Shown here piece by piece: positions 1 through 9,146 of a stretch of 64,000 bases of DNA. A model generated the notes under the pieces. The model had not been told where the DNA came from, did no database searches, and worked only from the letters and a program-made list of their open reading frames with translations. The DNA comes from Planotetraspora mira (lineage in GTDB: Bacteria; Actinomycetota; Actinomycetes; Streptosporangiales; Streptosporangiaceae), in NCBI RefSeq assembly GCF_016863275.1, contig NZ_BOOO01000009.1, positions 186,001-250,000 of the forward strand, given 5' to 3'. A program made the position numbers and the translations under genes. The number at the start of each line of letters is the position of its first letter. Positions within the stretch are counted from its first letter, which is position 1.

Positions 1-517
1 GAGCGGGATCGGCACCATGGCCATCCAGCTCGCCAAGGCGTTCGGCTCGCACGTGCTCGTCACCGCCGGGTCCGACGACAAGGTGCGGCGCTGCCTCGAC
101 CTGGGCGCGGACGAGGGCGTGAACTACCGGGAGGAGGACTTCGCCGAGAAGTTCAAGAACCGGGCCGACGTCATCCTGGACATCATCGGCGCCAAGTACC
201 TCCGCCAGAACGTGGACGCACTCAAGATCGGCGGACGGCTGGTCCTCATCGGCATGCAGGGCGGAACGGTCGGCGAGATCGATCTCGGCAAGCTGATGGG
301 CAAGCGGGCCTCGATCTCCGCGGCCGGTCTGCGCGGACGCCCGGTCGATGAGAAGGGCGCCATCTGCCGCGGCGTCGTGGCCAACGTCTGGCCGCTGATC
401 AGCGCCGGAGCGATCCGTCCCGTGGTGCACGCCGAGGTCCCCATGGCCGACGCCACCGAGGCTCACCGCATGCTCGAGGCGAGCGAGCACATCGGAAAGA
501 TCCTGTTGGTCCGGTGA
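1..517 (+). CDS. NAD(P)H:quinone oxidoreductase, zinc-independent MDR family (5' truncated)
   Basis: This is the C-terminal half of a medium-chain dehydrogenase/reductase, cut by the window edge. The frame is open from base 2. The first residues, SGIGTMAIQLAKAFG, are the nucleotide-binding glycine motif that follows the missing catalytic domain. The rest matches quinone reductase / PIG3-type proteins: an LDIIG segment, a GGRLVLIGMQGG strand and an EAHRMLEASEHIGKILL tail. No zinc ligands are visible in the part present. Such enzymes use NADPH to reduce quinones or enones in the cytoplasm; the substrate cannot be told. The true start lies upstream of the window. Confidence 0.85.
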   Translation, partial: SGIGTMAIQLAKAFGSHVLVTAGSDDKVRRCLDLGADEGVNYREEDFAEKFKNRADVILDIIGAKYLRQNVDALKIGGRLVLIGMQGGTVGEIDLGKLMGKRASISAAGLRGRPVDEKGAICRGVVANVWPLISAGAIRPVVHAEVPMADATEAHRMLEASEHIGKILLVR

Positions 518-633
518 GCTAGGTTGGATCGCGAGAGCAGGAAAGCGAGCCTGGCCGCTCAGCGAAGCAGGCCGCCGACGGCCGGCACGGGGCGGGGCGA
601 GCCAGGAAGCGAATCAGGAGTGGTAATCGACCC

Positions 634-1161
634 ATGAACGCAGACGAGAGCACCCCACAGATCGTGGTCGTGGGGCCCGAGGGCCTCTCGGTCTCCGGCG
701 ATGGCAAGGAGAGCGAGCAGGAGGAACGGTCCGTCGCCGAGCTCGTCGAGCAGCCGGCGAAGGTCATGCGGATCGGCAGCATGATCCGTCAGCTTCTCGA
801 GGAGGTGCGCGCGGCCCCCCTTGACGACGCCAGCCGCAAGCGCCTCAAGGACATCCACCAGAGCTCGATCAAGGAGCTGGAGGACGGGCTCGCCCCAGAG
901 CTCGTCGACGAGCTGGAACGGCTTTCGCTCCCCCTCACCGACGACAACGGCGCCCCCCCGAGCGACGCGGAGCTGAGGGTCGCTCACGCCCAGCTCGTCG
1001 GCTGGCTCGAGGGCCTGTTCCACGGCATCCAGACCACCCTGTTCGCCCAGCAGATGGCCGCACGGGCGCAGCTGGAGCAGATGCGCAGGGCGCTTCCCGG
1101 CGGCATGACCCAGCAGAGCCCCGACGAGGCGACCCACCGCGGCGGCGGCCCCTACCTGTAG
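634..1161 (+). CDS. bpa: Bacterial proteasome activator Bpa/PafE
   Basis: This 175-residue protein matches the actinobacterial proteasome activator family (formerly DUF2587). The family forms an ATP-independent dodecameric ring that docks on the 20S proteasome. A charged, disordered N terminus is followed by a helical bundle (about residues 35-155, with AKVMRIGSMIRQLLEEVR and LVGWLEGLFHGIQTTLFAQQ) and a flexible C terminus. The docking tail, known as GQYL in mycobacteria, reads GPYL here after three glycines, keeping the essential Tyr-Leu end. The ATG follows a purine-rich stretch. No pup or proteasome gene is visible nearby, so it is probably transcribed alone. Confidence 0.9.
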   Translation: MNADESTPQIVVVGPEGLSVSGDGKESEQEERSVAELVEQPAKVMRIGSMIRQLLEEVRAAPLDDASRKRLKDIHQSSIKELEDGLAPELVDELERLSLPLTDDNGAPPSDAELRVAHAQLVGWLEGLFHGIQTTLFAQQMAARAQLEQMRRALPGGMTQQSPDEATHRGGGPYL

Positions 1162-1188
1162 GACTTTCGCACGACGCCCCCGAGCACG

Positions 1189-1983
1189 TCAGAACAGATC
1201 CTCAAGAATCCGGGCGACTCCGTCGTCGTTGTTGGCCGCCGTCACGTGATCGACGGCGGCCAGCACGTCTTTGTGGGCGTTCGCGACGGCGTACGACGTG
1301 CCGGCCCAGGTCAGCATCGGCAGGTCGTTGGGCATGTCCCCGAAGGCGACCACATCAGCCGGCTTGATCCCCAGATCGCCCGCGAGCGCGGCCAGCGCCG
1401 TGGCCTTGGTCACTCCGTGGGCGCTCATCTCGATCAGCCCCCGCCCACTCGAGTGGGTGGGCGTCACGAGATCTCCGACGATGTCGAGCGCCTCGCGGTG
1501 CAGGTCGTCCGGGTGCATCGACGGATGTAGGGCGAGCAGCTTGGCGCACGGCCGGGAGGTCAGCCTCGATGTCTCCACCCGCTGCCCGTTCACCCTCTGA
1601 GCGTCCCAGCCGCCCACCGGGAAGTCCGACTCGTGGGCGAAGCCCTGTTCGTACTCCACGGAGAAGGTCAGGCCGTCGATGTGGCCCCGCAACCGCCGGA
1701 CGGACTCCTCCAGGACGTCAGGGGCGATCAGGTGAGACTCCACGATCGCCTCGGTGTGGAGGTCGTAGACGAGGGCTCCGTTGGCGCAGATCGCCAGCCC
1801 CCGATGTCGTACGGCTCCCGCGACGGCGTGCATCCAGCGGGGCGGCCGCCCGGTGACGAAGACCAGCGTGCCGCCGGCCTCCTCCACTCGCGCGAAGGCG
1901 GCGGCCGTCCGAGCGGAGACGCTGCCGTCGGAGCGCAGCGCGGTGCCGTCGAGATCCGTGGCGACGAGACGAGGGCTGGTCAT
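1189..1983 (-). CDS. HAD-superfamily hydrolase, Cof/IIB type
   Basis: This 264-residue cytoplasmic phosphatase begins MTSPRLVATDLDGTALRSDG, with the nucleophile DxDGT motif at residues 10-14. The family motif II (VFVTGR) and motif III/IV (VVAFGDMPNDLPML, with the Mg-binding aspartates) are present. The cap domain lies in the middle, as in Cof-type (IIB) enzymes, which usually dephosphorylate sugar phosphates or cofactor intermediates. A longer in-frame start 99 bases upstream exists, but that N terminus has no family similarity, so the MTSP start was chosen. The specific substrate cannot be read from the sequence. Confidence 0.85.
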   Translation of the reverse strand: MTSPRLVATDLDGTALRSDGSVSARTAAAFARVEEAGGTLVFVTGRPPRWMHAVAGAVRHRGLAICANGALVYDLHTEAIVESHLIAPDVLEESVRRLRGHIDGLTFSVEYEQGFAHESDFPVGGWDAQRVNGQRVETSRLTSRPCAKLLALHPSMHPDDLHREALDIVGDLVTPTHSSGRGLIEMSAHGVTKATALAALAGDLGIKPADVVAFGDMPNDLPMLTWAGTSYAVANAHKDVLAAVDHVTAANNDDGVARILEDLF

Positions 1984-2225
1984 GACGCGTTCCAGTTTGC
2001 ACGCTGTTATGCGTTGGCACACCTTCGAGGGGTGCCTGGGAGAAGAAATCTCACCCAGAGATGGAACACCAACGCGCGCCATAGTGTTAGATGTGATGGC
2101 GTTGTATTAGCTGTTCCCGTAGCGAAAACCAGCTTGACTGTTATGAGCCACCCGGGGAGCTGTGCGACACACCGGGGCCCACGAGGTGTGGTGCCCCAAG
2201 ATTCACTTCCTTAGGGAGAGCATTA

Positions 2226-2429
2226 ATGGCTCAGGGAACCGTCAAGTGGTTCAACGCTGAGAAGGGCTTCGGCTTCATCGCACCGGACGGCGGCGAGCCC
2301 GACGTGTTCGTGCACTTCTCGGCGATCTCCGGCTCCGGCTACCGCAATCTGGAAGACGGCCAGCGGGTGGAGTTCGAGGTCACCTCGGGCCCCAAGGGTC
2401 CGCAGGCCTCCAACGTGCGGGCGATCTGA
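2226..2429 (+). CDS. Cold-shock protein, CspA family
   Basis: This 67-residue single OB-fold protein binds single-stranded RNA and DNA. Both RNA-binding motifs are intact: KGFGFI (residues 13-18) and VFVHF (27-31). The ATG follows a GGGAG ribosome site. A long stretch upstream, between the HAD gene start and this ATG, could hold the extended 5' leader typical of csp genes. A strong hairpin terminator follows directly, so the gene is monocistronic. Its length equals the usual family length. Confidence 0.95.
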   Translation: MAQGTVKWFNAEKGFGFIAPDGGEPDVFVHFSAISGSGYRNLEDGQRVEFEVTSGPKGPQASNVRAI

Positions 2430-2444
2430 CCCACTGACTCACTG

Positions 2445-2476
2445 AAGGCGGGGTTCGCATTGCGAACCCCGCCTTT
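2445..2476 (+). terminator. Rho-independent terminator after the cold-shock gene
   Basis: A 15-bp perfect inverted repeat (AAGGCGGGGTTCGCA and its complement) with a one-base loop lies 16 bases after the csp stop codon and ends in CCTTTGG. Confidence 0.85.
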
Positions 2477-2609
2477 GGTGTGTACGGGCCAGACCATTCG
2501 TCTACTCGTGAACGCTCTCGGGAACACGAAGGAACATGGCGAATCGGTTAGGTACACCGAGTAAACGTTTTTTCGGACCGCTCCATCCGGACACGGACCG
2601 CACTTTCCC

Positions 2610-2644
2610 CGCTTAGCGCGCAATCGCCGATTACGCGCTAAGCG
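2610..2644 (-). terminator. Hairpin downstream of serS
   Basis: An 11-bp perfect inverted repeat, CGCTTAGCGCG (2610-2620) and CGCGCTAAGCG (2634-2644), lies just after the serS stop on the minus strand. Between the csp terminator and this hairpin (2477-2609) no gene is seen; the stretch is relatively AT-rich and contains a T-run at about 2569. Confidence 0.6.
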
Positions 2645-2653
2645 GACAAGAAA

Positions 2654-3931
2654 TCAGCGCGCGACCCGTCCCTTGACCGGCTCGAGGATGTCGAGCCCGA
2701 CATACGGCCGCAGGGCCTTCGGAACGATGACCGAACCATCCGCCTGCTGGTGGTTCTCCAGAATGGCGACGATCCACCGAGTGGTCGCGAGTGTGCCGTT
2801 CAGCGTGGCGACGTGCTGGGGCTTTCCGTCCGCGTCCCGATAGCGGACCCGCAGCCTGCGCGTTTGGAACTCGGTGCAATTGGACGTCGAGGTGAGTTCG
2901 CGATAGCGGCCCTGGCTCGGCACCCAGCCCTCGCAGTCGAACTTCCTGGCGGCGGACATGCCCAGATCACCCGCCGCGACGTCGATCACGCGGTAGGGGA
3001 CCTCGACCTTCTCGAGCATCTCCTTCTCCCAGGCGAGCAGCCTGAGGTGCTCCTCGTGCGCGTCCTCCGGCGGGCAGTACGAGAACATCTCGACCTTGTC
3101 GAACTGGTGGACGCGGATGATGCCCCGCGTGTCCTTGCCGTACGAGCCGGCCTCGCGGCGGAAGCAGGACGACCAGCCCGCGTAGCGCAGCGGCAGCGCA
3201 CGGGGGTCGAGGATCTCGTCGGCGTGGTAGGCCGCGAGCGGCACCTCCGACGTGCCCACGAGGTAGAGATCGTCGTCGGGCAGGCGGTAGATCTCCTTGT
3301 CGTGGGACACGTGGAAGCCGGTGCCCTGCATCGACTCCGGCTTCACCAGCACGGGAGTGATCATCGGGATGAAGCCGGCCTCGACGGCCTGCTGCATCGC
3401 CATGTTCAGCAGGCCCAGCTGGAGCCGCGCGCCGACGCCCTTGAGGAAGAAGAACCGGGCGCCCGACACCTTCGCGCCGCGCTCCACGTCGATCGCGTCG
3501 AGCAGTTCCCCGAGCTCCAGGTGGTCCCGGGGCTCGAAGTCGAATTCCGGCTTGTCCCCGATCTCTTCGAGCACGACGTAGTCGTCCTCGCCGCCGGGGG
3601 GCGCCCCCTCCTCGACGAGGTTGGGCACGCTCAGGGCCAGCCGGTCGAGCTCGTCGCCGAGAGTGGCCGCCTCGGCCTCCGCCGTCTTCACCTGCGAGGC
3701 GAGATCCTTCGCACGGTCGAGCAGCGCCGCGCGCTCCTCGCCCGAGGCCCGCGACACCGACTTGCCGATGCTCTTCTGCTCGGCACGCAACGATTCGAAG
3801 CCACTGAGGGCGCTACGACGGCGCTCATCGAGGGAGAGCAGCGCGTCGACGACCGTGTCGTCCTCGCCCCGAGCGCGCTGCGACGCCCGGAAACGGTCAG
3901 GTTCCTCGCGAAGGGTACGCAGGTCAATCAC
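2654..3931 (-). CDS. serS: Seryl-tRNA synthetase
   Basis: This 425-residue class II aminoacyl-tRNA synthetase charges tRNA-Ser in the cytoplasm. It has the N-terminal coiled-coil tRNA-binding arm (about residues 30-105) and the catalytic core. The core shows the serine-binding [10 protein letters not shown] segment, motif 2 ([17 protein letters not shown]) and motif 3 ([19 protein letters not shown]). The start [11 protein letters not shown] is the standard family N terminus. It lies downstream of pheA on the same strand with an 80-bp gap. A serS-pheA neighbourhood is also familiar from Streptomyces. Confidence 0.97.
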   Translation of the reverse strand: MIDLRTLREEPDRFRASQRARGEDDTVVDALLSLDERRRSALSGFESLRAEQKSIGKSVSRASGEERAALLDRAKDLASQVKTAEAEAATLGDELDRLALSVPNLVEEGAPPGGEDDYVVLEEIGDKPEFDFEPRDHLELGELLDAIDVERGAKVSGARFFFLKGVGARLQLGLLNMAMQQAVEAGFIPMITPVLVKPESMQGTGFHVSHDKEIYRLPDDDLYLVGTSEVPLAAYHADEILDPRALPLRYAGWSSCFRREAGSYGKDTRGIIRVHQFDKVEMFSYCPPEDAHEEHLRLLAWEKEMLEKVEVPYRVIDVAAGDLGMSAARKFDCEGWVPSQGRYRELTSTSNCTEFQTRRLRVRYRDADGKPQHVATLNGTLATTRWIVAILENHQQADGSVIVPKALRPYVGLDILEPVKGRVAR

Positions 3932-4011
3932 GGATCAAGGCTACCGGAGCCGGTACGGCCACCGCCCGCCACCGGCCGTCCGGCCCTCGTCGATCTCCGG
4001 TCGGGGGGACG

Positions 4012-4932
4012 TCAGACCCGGCCCTCGCGGATGCGGCTCAGCCAGCCGGCGGCCTCGGAGAAGTCCGTGTCGGCCGTGCCGCGCTTGATCTGCGTGATGA
4101 CCTGGTCGGCACGGGGATAGCTGCCGAGGAAGCGGACGTCGTCGGACAGGCGGCGCAGACCGGAGATGGCCTCGCCCACCCGCGCGTCGGCGATGTGGCC
4201 TTCACAGTCGAAGTGGAAGAAATACCGGCCGATGCCGTCGCCGGTGGGGCGGGACTCGATCCGGGTCAGGTTGACCCCGCGGACCGCGAACTCGCTCAGC
4301 ATCTCCAGCAGCGCGCCGGGATGGTCGTCCCTGAGGTAGACGACCAGCGAGGTCCGGTCGGCGCCGGTCGGCTGGGGCAGCTCGCCGGGCGGGCTCACCT
4401 TGACGAACCGGGTGACCGTGTCGGACCGGTCGCCGATGCCGGCGGCGACCTGGACCAGCCCGTAGTACTCGCCCGCTATGGCCGGGCTGATCGCCGCGTC
4501 GTACGGCGAGCCGGGAGCGGCCACCTCCTGAGCGGCGGCGGCGGTGGAGGACGACGCGACCACCACGGCGCCGGGCAGTTCGCGCTCGACGAACCCGCGG
4601 CACTGGGTGTGCGCCGCCGGGTGGGTGATGACCCGCTTGATGTGCCGCATCTCGGTGCCGGGACGCGCGAGCAGATAGAACTCGACCGGCAGCAGCAGCT
4701 CTCCGGTGATGAGGAGCGGCTGTCCCCAGGCGAGCTCGTCGAGAGTCTGGGTGATCGCCCCCTCCACCGAGTTCTCCAGGGGGACGACGGCCCCTCCGGC
4801 CTCGCCACGGCGAGCGGCGTCGAGAGCGGCGCCCACGTTGGCGGAGGGCACGCCTTCGGCGTCGGGCGCCAAGATCCGCAGGGCGGCCTCGCAGAAGGTG
4901 CCCTGCGGCCCAAGATAGGCGAGTTTCGACAT
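4012..4932 (-). CDS. pheA: Prephenate dehydratase
   Basis: This 306-residue enzyme converts prephenate to phenylpyruvate in phenylalanine biosynthesis. The periplasmic-binding-like catalytic domain (about 1-185) starts KLAYLGPQGTF and carries PLENSVEGAITQTLD and the catalytic DTVTRF motif. The C-terminal ACT domain (about 195-275) has the phenylalanine-binding ESRPTGDGIGRYFFHFD region, implying feedback inhibition. It is monofunctional; no chorismate mutase domain is present. It stands upstream of serS on the same strand. Confidence 0.95.
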   Translation of the reverse strand: MSKLAYLGPQGTFCEAALRILAPDAEGVPSANVGAALDAARRGEAGGAVVPLENSVEGAITQTLDELAWGQPLLITGELLLPVEFYLLARPGTEMRHIKRVITHPAAHTQCRGFVERELPGAVVVASSSTAAAAQEVAAPGSPYDAAISPAIAGEYYGLVQVAAGIGDRSDTVTRFVKVSPPGELPQPTGADRTSLVVYLRDDHPGALLEMLSEFAVRGVNLTRIESRPTGDGIGRYFFHFDCEGHIADARVGEAISGLRRLSDDVRFLGSYPRADQVITQIKRGTADTDFSEAAGWLSRIREGRV

Positions 4933-5000
4933 ACGACCAGGTTAGCCGCACAGAGGAGTCGCAAGTCGCACCTTCGCAGACCCGCGCCGACCCTCTCCGA

Positions 5001-5441
5001 TCAGCGGGAGGTGACCGTCCATTGACGGCGCGTCCGCTGGGGCTCGACCTCCGGGCCGAGGCCGAGCCGGGCCGCCCGCACGGCCTGCTCCTCCTCGGGC
5101 GAGAGCGGCTGGCCACCCTTGCCGGCGTAAACGGAGCGGACGTAGGTGCGCGTCTCGGACCGGCCGTTGATCGAGGTGAGCACGACGCCGTCACCGAAGC
5201 CGTTGATCAACGCCACGGAGAACGAGAGCCGCCCGGTCATCTCCTCGAGGGCGTCGTACCGGTACACCGCCACATCGCGGATGGCCCTGCTGTCGACGGC
5301 GCCCTCGACCGCGCTGCGCCGGGCCAGGGCGTCGAGACATTCCTCGACGGAGGCTCGCGCACCCCTGAGCGCGAGCAGGCCGATCGCCACACCGGTCGCG
5401 CCCGCGAGGACGCCGACCATCACCACCACGGTAACCAGCAC
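5001..5441 (-). CDS. DUF4446 family protein
   Basis: This 146-residue protein has one N-terminal membrane segment (about residues 2-26). A soluble domain with the family pattern VAVYRYDALEEMTGRLSFSV and VVLTSINGRSETRTYV follows. The family is widespread in Gram-positive bacteria and its function is not known to me. It follows the glycosyltransferase gene upstream on the same strand by 22 bp and is probably cotranscribed with it. Confidence 0.75.
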   Translation of the reverse strand: MLVTVVVMVGVLAGATGVAIGLLALRGARASVEECLDALARRSAVEGAVDSRAIRDVAVYRYDALEEMTGRLSFSVALINGFGDGVVLTSINGRSETRTYVRSVYAGKGGQPLSPEEEQAVRAARLGLGPEVEPQRTRRQWTVTSR

Positions 5442-5463
5442 GCCACCGAGCGTAACTACTCGG

Positions 5464-6738
5464 TCAAGGCGCCGTACGGAGAACCGGAGACCCGACTCGA
5501 TCGGCGTTTCTCCGCCGCGGCAGCCAGGAGGCGAGCAGCCAGACGAGGCCGATCGCGCCGAGGCCGAAGGCGTCCTGCACGATCTTGCCGATGACCGGGC
5601 TCACGACCGGGATCTCCAGGGCCTTGATCGACACGCCCCACCAGGGAATGGGCAGCACGAAGTAGAGCCACGCGCCCGCGGCGACCAGTAGTCGCGTACG
5701 GTCCCTCCCCGAGCCCGCCAGCGCCGCGATCACGATGACGACCCAGGCCAGGTGGTGGATCCACGCCACCGGCGAGAGCAGCACGGCCATCAACCCCGTC
5801 AGCGCGACCCCCCTCATCGGGTCTCCGTCGCGGAACGCCCTGCGGGCGTGGCGGAAGCCGTACCAGCCGATCGCGGCGGCGGCGGCGAGCCAGATCGCGG
5901 CGGTCAGCCAGCCGGGCAGGTAGAGCCTGAGCAACATGCCGCGCAGCGACTGGTTGGTCGTGGCGGCGTTCGCCCCGAGCCGTTCCGAGTCGAGCAGCGC
6001 CGAGAACCAGAAGTCCTTCGCGTCGTCGAAGATGGCCAGGAACGGCAGGATCGTGAGCAGGCCGGCCGTGAAGACCGCCATGTAGAGGGCACGCCTGTGC
6101 TCGGGGTCCCCATCGCGCCGCGGAAAGCCCGTGACGGCCAGGTAGATCAGGAACACACCCGGCGTGAGCTTCACGGCGGTCGCCAGGCCGATCAGCATCC
6201 CGCGGGGCCACCACGGCTTGCGCACCACGCAGTCGAGCAGGCACAGCGCCACCAGGAAGAGGTCGACCTGGCCGAACCTGACCTGGTCCCTGATGGGCAT
6301 CAGGTACATGCACGCGGCGGCCAGCAGGCCGAACAGCACGGGTACGGCCAGGCGCCCGCTGAAGCGCTCGAGCAGGGGCCGGAAGGAGTAGCCCACGGTG
6401 ACGGCGAGGGCCACCACGATGCCGATCGTCCACACCCATTGGGCCGCGGGCCAGGACATCTCGCCCAGCGGAACCGCCAGCATCGCCGAGAACGGCGGAT
6501 AGGTGAAGGGCAGCAACTGCGGCGCGGGAGTGATCACGTCGTAGACGGGCAGGCCGAGCAGGAGCGCCGATCCGCCCGTACGGTAGACGTCCAGGTCGAC
6601 CAGGCGCTGGTCGGCGGGATTGCTCAGCCAGTAGGCGATCAGCGGGGTCGCGGCGACCGCGATGATCAGCAGCGAGACCAGGTACCGGGGCCACCCCCGC
6701 ACCGACCTCGCCACCGCGGTCATCCGGCCAGTCGTCAT
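5464..6738 (-). CDS. GT87-type polyprenyl-phosphate-mannose-dependent glycosyltransferase
   Basis: This polytopic membrane protein of 424 residues has about 10 to 12 hydrophobic segments and the DUF2029/GT87 pattern. An acidic DLDVYRTGG region sits just after the first membrane segment, and YPPFSAMLAVPL and a KLTPGVFLIYL loop follow. GT87 members are GT-C enzymes that transfer mannose or arabinose from a polyprenyl phosphate on the outer face of the membrane. The start MTTGRMTAV was preferred to an upstream in-frame methionine with a polar, unlikely N terminus. The acceptor is unknown. Confidence 0.8.
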   Translation of the reverse strand: MTTGRMTAVARSVRGWPRYLVSLLIIAVAATPLIAYWLSNPADQRLVDLDVYRTGGSALLLGLPVYDVITPAPQLLPFTYPPFSAMLAVPLGEMSWPAAQWVWTIGIVVALAVTVGYSFRPLLERFSGRLAVPVLFGLLAAACMYLMPIRDQVRFGQVDLFLVALCLLDCVVRKPWWPRGMLIGLATAVKLTPGVFLIYLAVTGFPRRDGDPEHRRALYMAVFTAGLLTILPFLAIFDDAKDFWFSALLDSERLGANAATTNQSLRGMLLRLYLPGWLTAAIWLAAAAAIGWYGFRHARRAFRDGDPMRGVALTGLMAVLLSPVAWIHHLAWVVIVIAALAGSGRDRTRLLVAAGAWLYFVLPIPWWGVSIKALEIPVVSPVIGKIVQDAFGLGAIGLVWLLASWLPRRRNADRVGSPVLRTAP

Positions 6739-6859
6739 GATGAGGGAGGCTACCGTGGACTCTGTCCTGTTCCTGTCTCTACGGCGTCCGATCGCCGGCG
6801 CGGATGGCCGCGGTGTTCCGCGTCCCTCCTCCGCCTGACCACCGCCCTCATTGTTCACT

Positions 6860-6917
6860 CGTCCAGCCCGAGATTGTCCGCCCGTCCAGCCGAGATTGTC
6901 CGCCCGTCCAGCCCGAG
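6860..6917. repeat. Short tandem repeat, about 22-23 bp, 2.6 copies
   Basis: CGTCCAGCCCGAGATTGTCC is repeated at 6860 and, with one base missing, at 6883. A third partial copy (CGTCCAGCCCGAG) starts at 6905. The repeat lies directly upstream of the GTG start of the next plus-strand gene. Confidence 0.85.
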
Positions 6918-6935
6918 CCGAGGAGCCCGCGAACC

Positions 6936-9146
6936 GTGCACGGCGCTCAGCGATCCACAGCGGTCCGTCACCTGTTCTTCATCGCGGCCGCGCTCGTCGC
7001 GCTGCTGGCCGCGTTGGGAGCCGGGGTGACCGCCGCCCTGCCCGCCTCCGCGTCGTCCTCCGGCTCTCCCACGGGCCGCGTGGTCCTGATCGGAGTCCCC
7101 GGCCTGCGGTGGGACGACCTCGACTCGGCGCGCACGCCCAACCTGTGGGCCCTCGCGGCGAAGGGCGGCGTGGCGTCGCTCTCCACGAGAACGGTTCCTC
7201 CGGAGGGCCTGCCGGTGACCTGCCCGGCGGGCGGCTGGCTCACGGTGTCGGCAGGCCAGCGGGCGGGAACGGGTGGCGACTCGTGCACGCCTCTTCCCGC
7301 CCCCGTCGCGGCGCCGGACGGCTCGGCGACCGTTCCCGGCTGGGCCGGGCTGGTCGCGTTGCAGCGGGCGGGCTCATACAAGGCGGACATCGGCCTGCTC
7401 GGCCAGACGATCATCGGTGCGGGAGGACGTGTCGCCGCGATCGGGCCGGGGGCCGCTCTCGCGGCAGCCGACAAGTCCGGAAAGATCCAGAAATATGCTG
7501 CCAATCCGGGTGAGCTGCCGGATCTGACCCCGTACACCGTCGTGTTCGCGGAGGCGGGCGAGATCGCCCAGGCCTGGAACCAGGAGGGGGACGCCCGCCG
7601 GAGCGCGGCGGCCGCCGCCGATCGCACGGTCGGCTCGGTCCTCGCTCACGTGCCGGCCGGCTCGACGGTGCTCGTCGCGGGCCTGTCCGACTCCGGCGCC
7701 ACCGCCCATCTTCACGTGGCCATGGCCACCGGCCCCGCCGGGCCCGCGGGCTCTACGGGCTCTACGGCGGGGCTCGAGCCGTACGGAGCGGGGTGGCTGA
7801 CCGCGTCCTCCACCCGGCAGGACGCGCTGGTCACCCTCACCGACCTGACCGCGACCGTCACCCACGTCCTCGGGATCACCACCCCGGAGGGAGTCGTCGG
7901 CCGGCCGTGGCAACCGGACGGCACGGCGGACGGAACGGCGAAGGACTCCGTCGCCCGGCTCGCGGACGCCGATCTCGCCAGCCAGGTGCTCAAGCAGGTG
8001 CGGGAGCCGTTCTTCCTGGTCCTCGTGGTGGCGCAACTGCTCTTCTACGCGCTCGCCGCCGTCGTGATGCGACGGTACCGGCGGATGTTCGTGCCCGCCC
8101 AGATCGTCGCGGTGGTCAGCGCCGCGGTCCCGGTGTCGACCTTCCTGGCGCAACTCGTGCCGTGGTGGAGCCTGGCCCACCCGATGGCCGCGCTGTGCGG
8201 CACGATCCTGGTCATGGCCGGGGCGATCGCCGGGGTGGCCTTCGCCGGGCCGTGGCGGGGGCACGTACTCGGGCCGCTCACCGTGGTCGCAGGGGTGAGC
8301 TCGCTCGCCCTGCTCATCGACGTGATGACGGGGTCGAGACTCCAGGTGAACGCCGTGACGGGGTACGAGCCGGTGACGGGCGGCCGCTTCTACGGCTTCG
8401 GGAACATGGCCTTCGCCGTCTACTCGACCGGCACGATCCTGCTGCTGGCCGGGCTCAGTCAGGCTCTGCGGCGGTGGCGGGTCCCGGCGCTGGTCCTGTG
8501 CCTGGCCTACGGACTGCTGGCGATCGCCGCGGACGGCTGGCCGAACTGGGGGGCCGACTTCGGCGGCGTGCCGTCGTTCATCCTCGGGTTCGCCGTGTTC
8601 ATGTTGCTGGTCACCGGCCGGAGGGTGTCCGTCATCCGGCTGGCGGTGATCGGCGCGGGCGGAGTCCTGGCCGTGGGACTGATCGCCGTCGCCGACTGGA
8701 TGCGGCCGGCTGACCAGAGGACCCACCTCGGGACGTTCGTCCAGCAGGTCGTCGACGGCGAGGGCGCGTCGGTCGTCGGCCGCAAGCTCGGGGCGATGCT
8801 GCACACCCTGGGGAACCTGCCCCTGACCCTGCTCTCGCTGGTCGCCCTGGCCTTCCTGTTCCTTGTGCTCTCCCGGCCCTCGAAGTGGGGGGCGCCGGCG
8901 CTCAGTCAGGCGTACGGCCACGCCTCCGCGTTGCGGGCCGGTCTCCTCGGCACGCTCACCGCGGCCCTGGCCGGATTCCTCCTGAACGACTCCGGCGTCG
9001 CCATCCCGGCGATGGCCCTGACCGTGGCCGTCCCGCTCACGCTGGCCGCGTCCGTGCGCGCGCTCCAGCTCTCCACGCCCACCACGCCAGACCGATCGTC
9101 AGCGCAAGCAGACACCATGGCACGACCTGCGAACGGACCACGGTGA
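6936..9146 (+). CDS. Large membrane protein with an N-terminal alkaline-phosphatase-like ectodomain
   Basis: This protein has 736 residues from the GTG at 6936, which follows GAGGAG and fits a signal-anchor start (RHLFFIAAALVALLAALGAG). Residues about 50-360 form an extracytoplasmic domain starting VVLIGVPGLRWDDLDS. That opening resembles alkaline-phosphatase-superfamily proteins, but a full metal-ligand set is not obvious. About ten membrane segments follow. Similar actinobacterial proteins are annotated only as hypothetical membrane proteins. Genes for polyprenyl-dependent glycosyltransferases on both sides suggest an envelope role, which is inference. The end overlaps the convergent gene by 110 bp. 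An upstream methionine at 6804 would run through the tandem repeat and was not used. Confidence 0.7.
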   Translation: MHGAQRSTAVRHLFFIAAALVALLAALGAGVTAALPASASSSGSPTGRVVLIGVPGLRWDDLDSARTPNLWALAAKGGVASLSTRTVPPEGLPVTCPAGGWLTVSAGQRAGTGGDSCTPLPAPVAAPDGSATVPGWAGLVALQRAGSYKADIGLLGQTIIGAGGRVAAIGPGAALAAADKSGKIQKYAANPGELPDLTPYTVVFAEAGEIAQAWNQEGDARRSAAAAADRTVGSVLAHVPAGSTVLVAGLSDSGATAHLHVAMATGPAGPAGSTGSTAGLEPYGAGWLTASSTRQDALVTLTDLTATVTHVLGITTPEGVVGRPWQPDGTADGTAKDSVARLADADLASQVLKQVREPFFLVLVVAQLLFYALAAVVMRRYRRMFVPAQIVAVVSAAVPVSTFLAQLVPWWSLAHPMAALCGTILVMAGAIAGVAFAGPWRGHVLGPLTVVAGVSSLALLIDVMTGSRLQVNAVTGYEPVTGGRFYGFGNMAFAVYSTGTILLLAGLSQALRRWRVPALVLCLAYGLLAIAADGWPNWGADFGGVPSFILGFAVFMLLVTGRRVSVIRLAVIGAGGVLAVGLIAVADWMRPADQRTHLGTFVQQVVDGEGASVVGRKLGAMLHTLGNLPLTLLSLVALAFLFLVLSRPSKWGAPALSQAYGHASALRAGLLGTLTAALAGFLLNDSGVAIPAMALTVAVPLTLAASVRALQLSTPTTPDRSSAQADTMARPANGPR

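Noticed and set aside
2750-4120. Long plus-strand frame antisense to serS
   Set aside because: GC-rich genomes give long shadow frames; its composition is Arg/Leu/Gly-biased and serS is certain.
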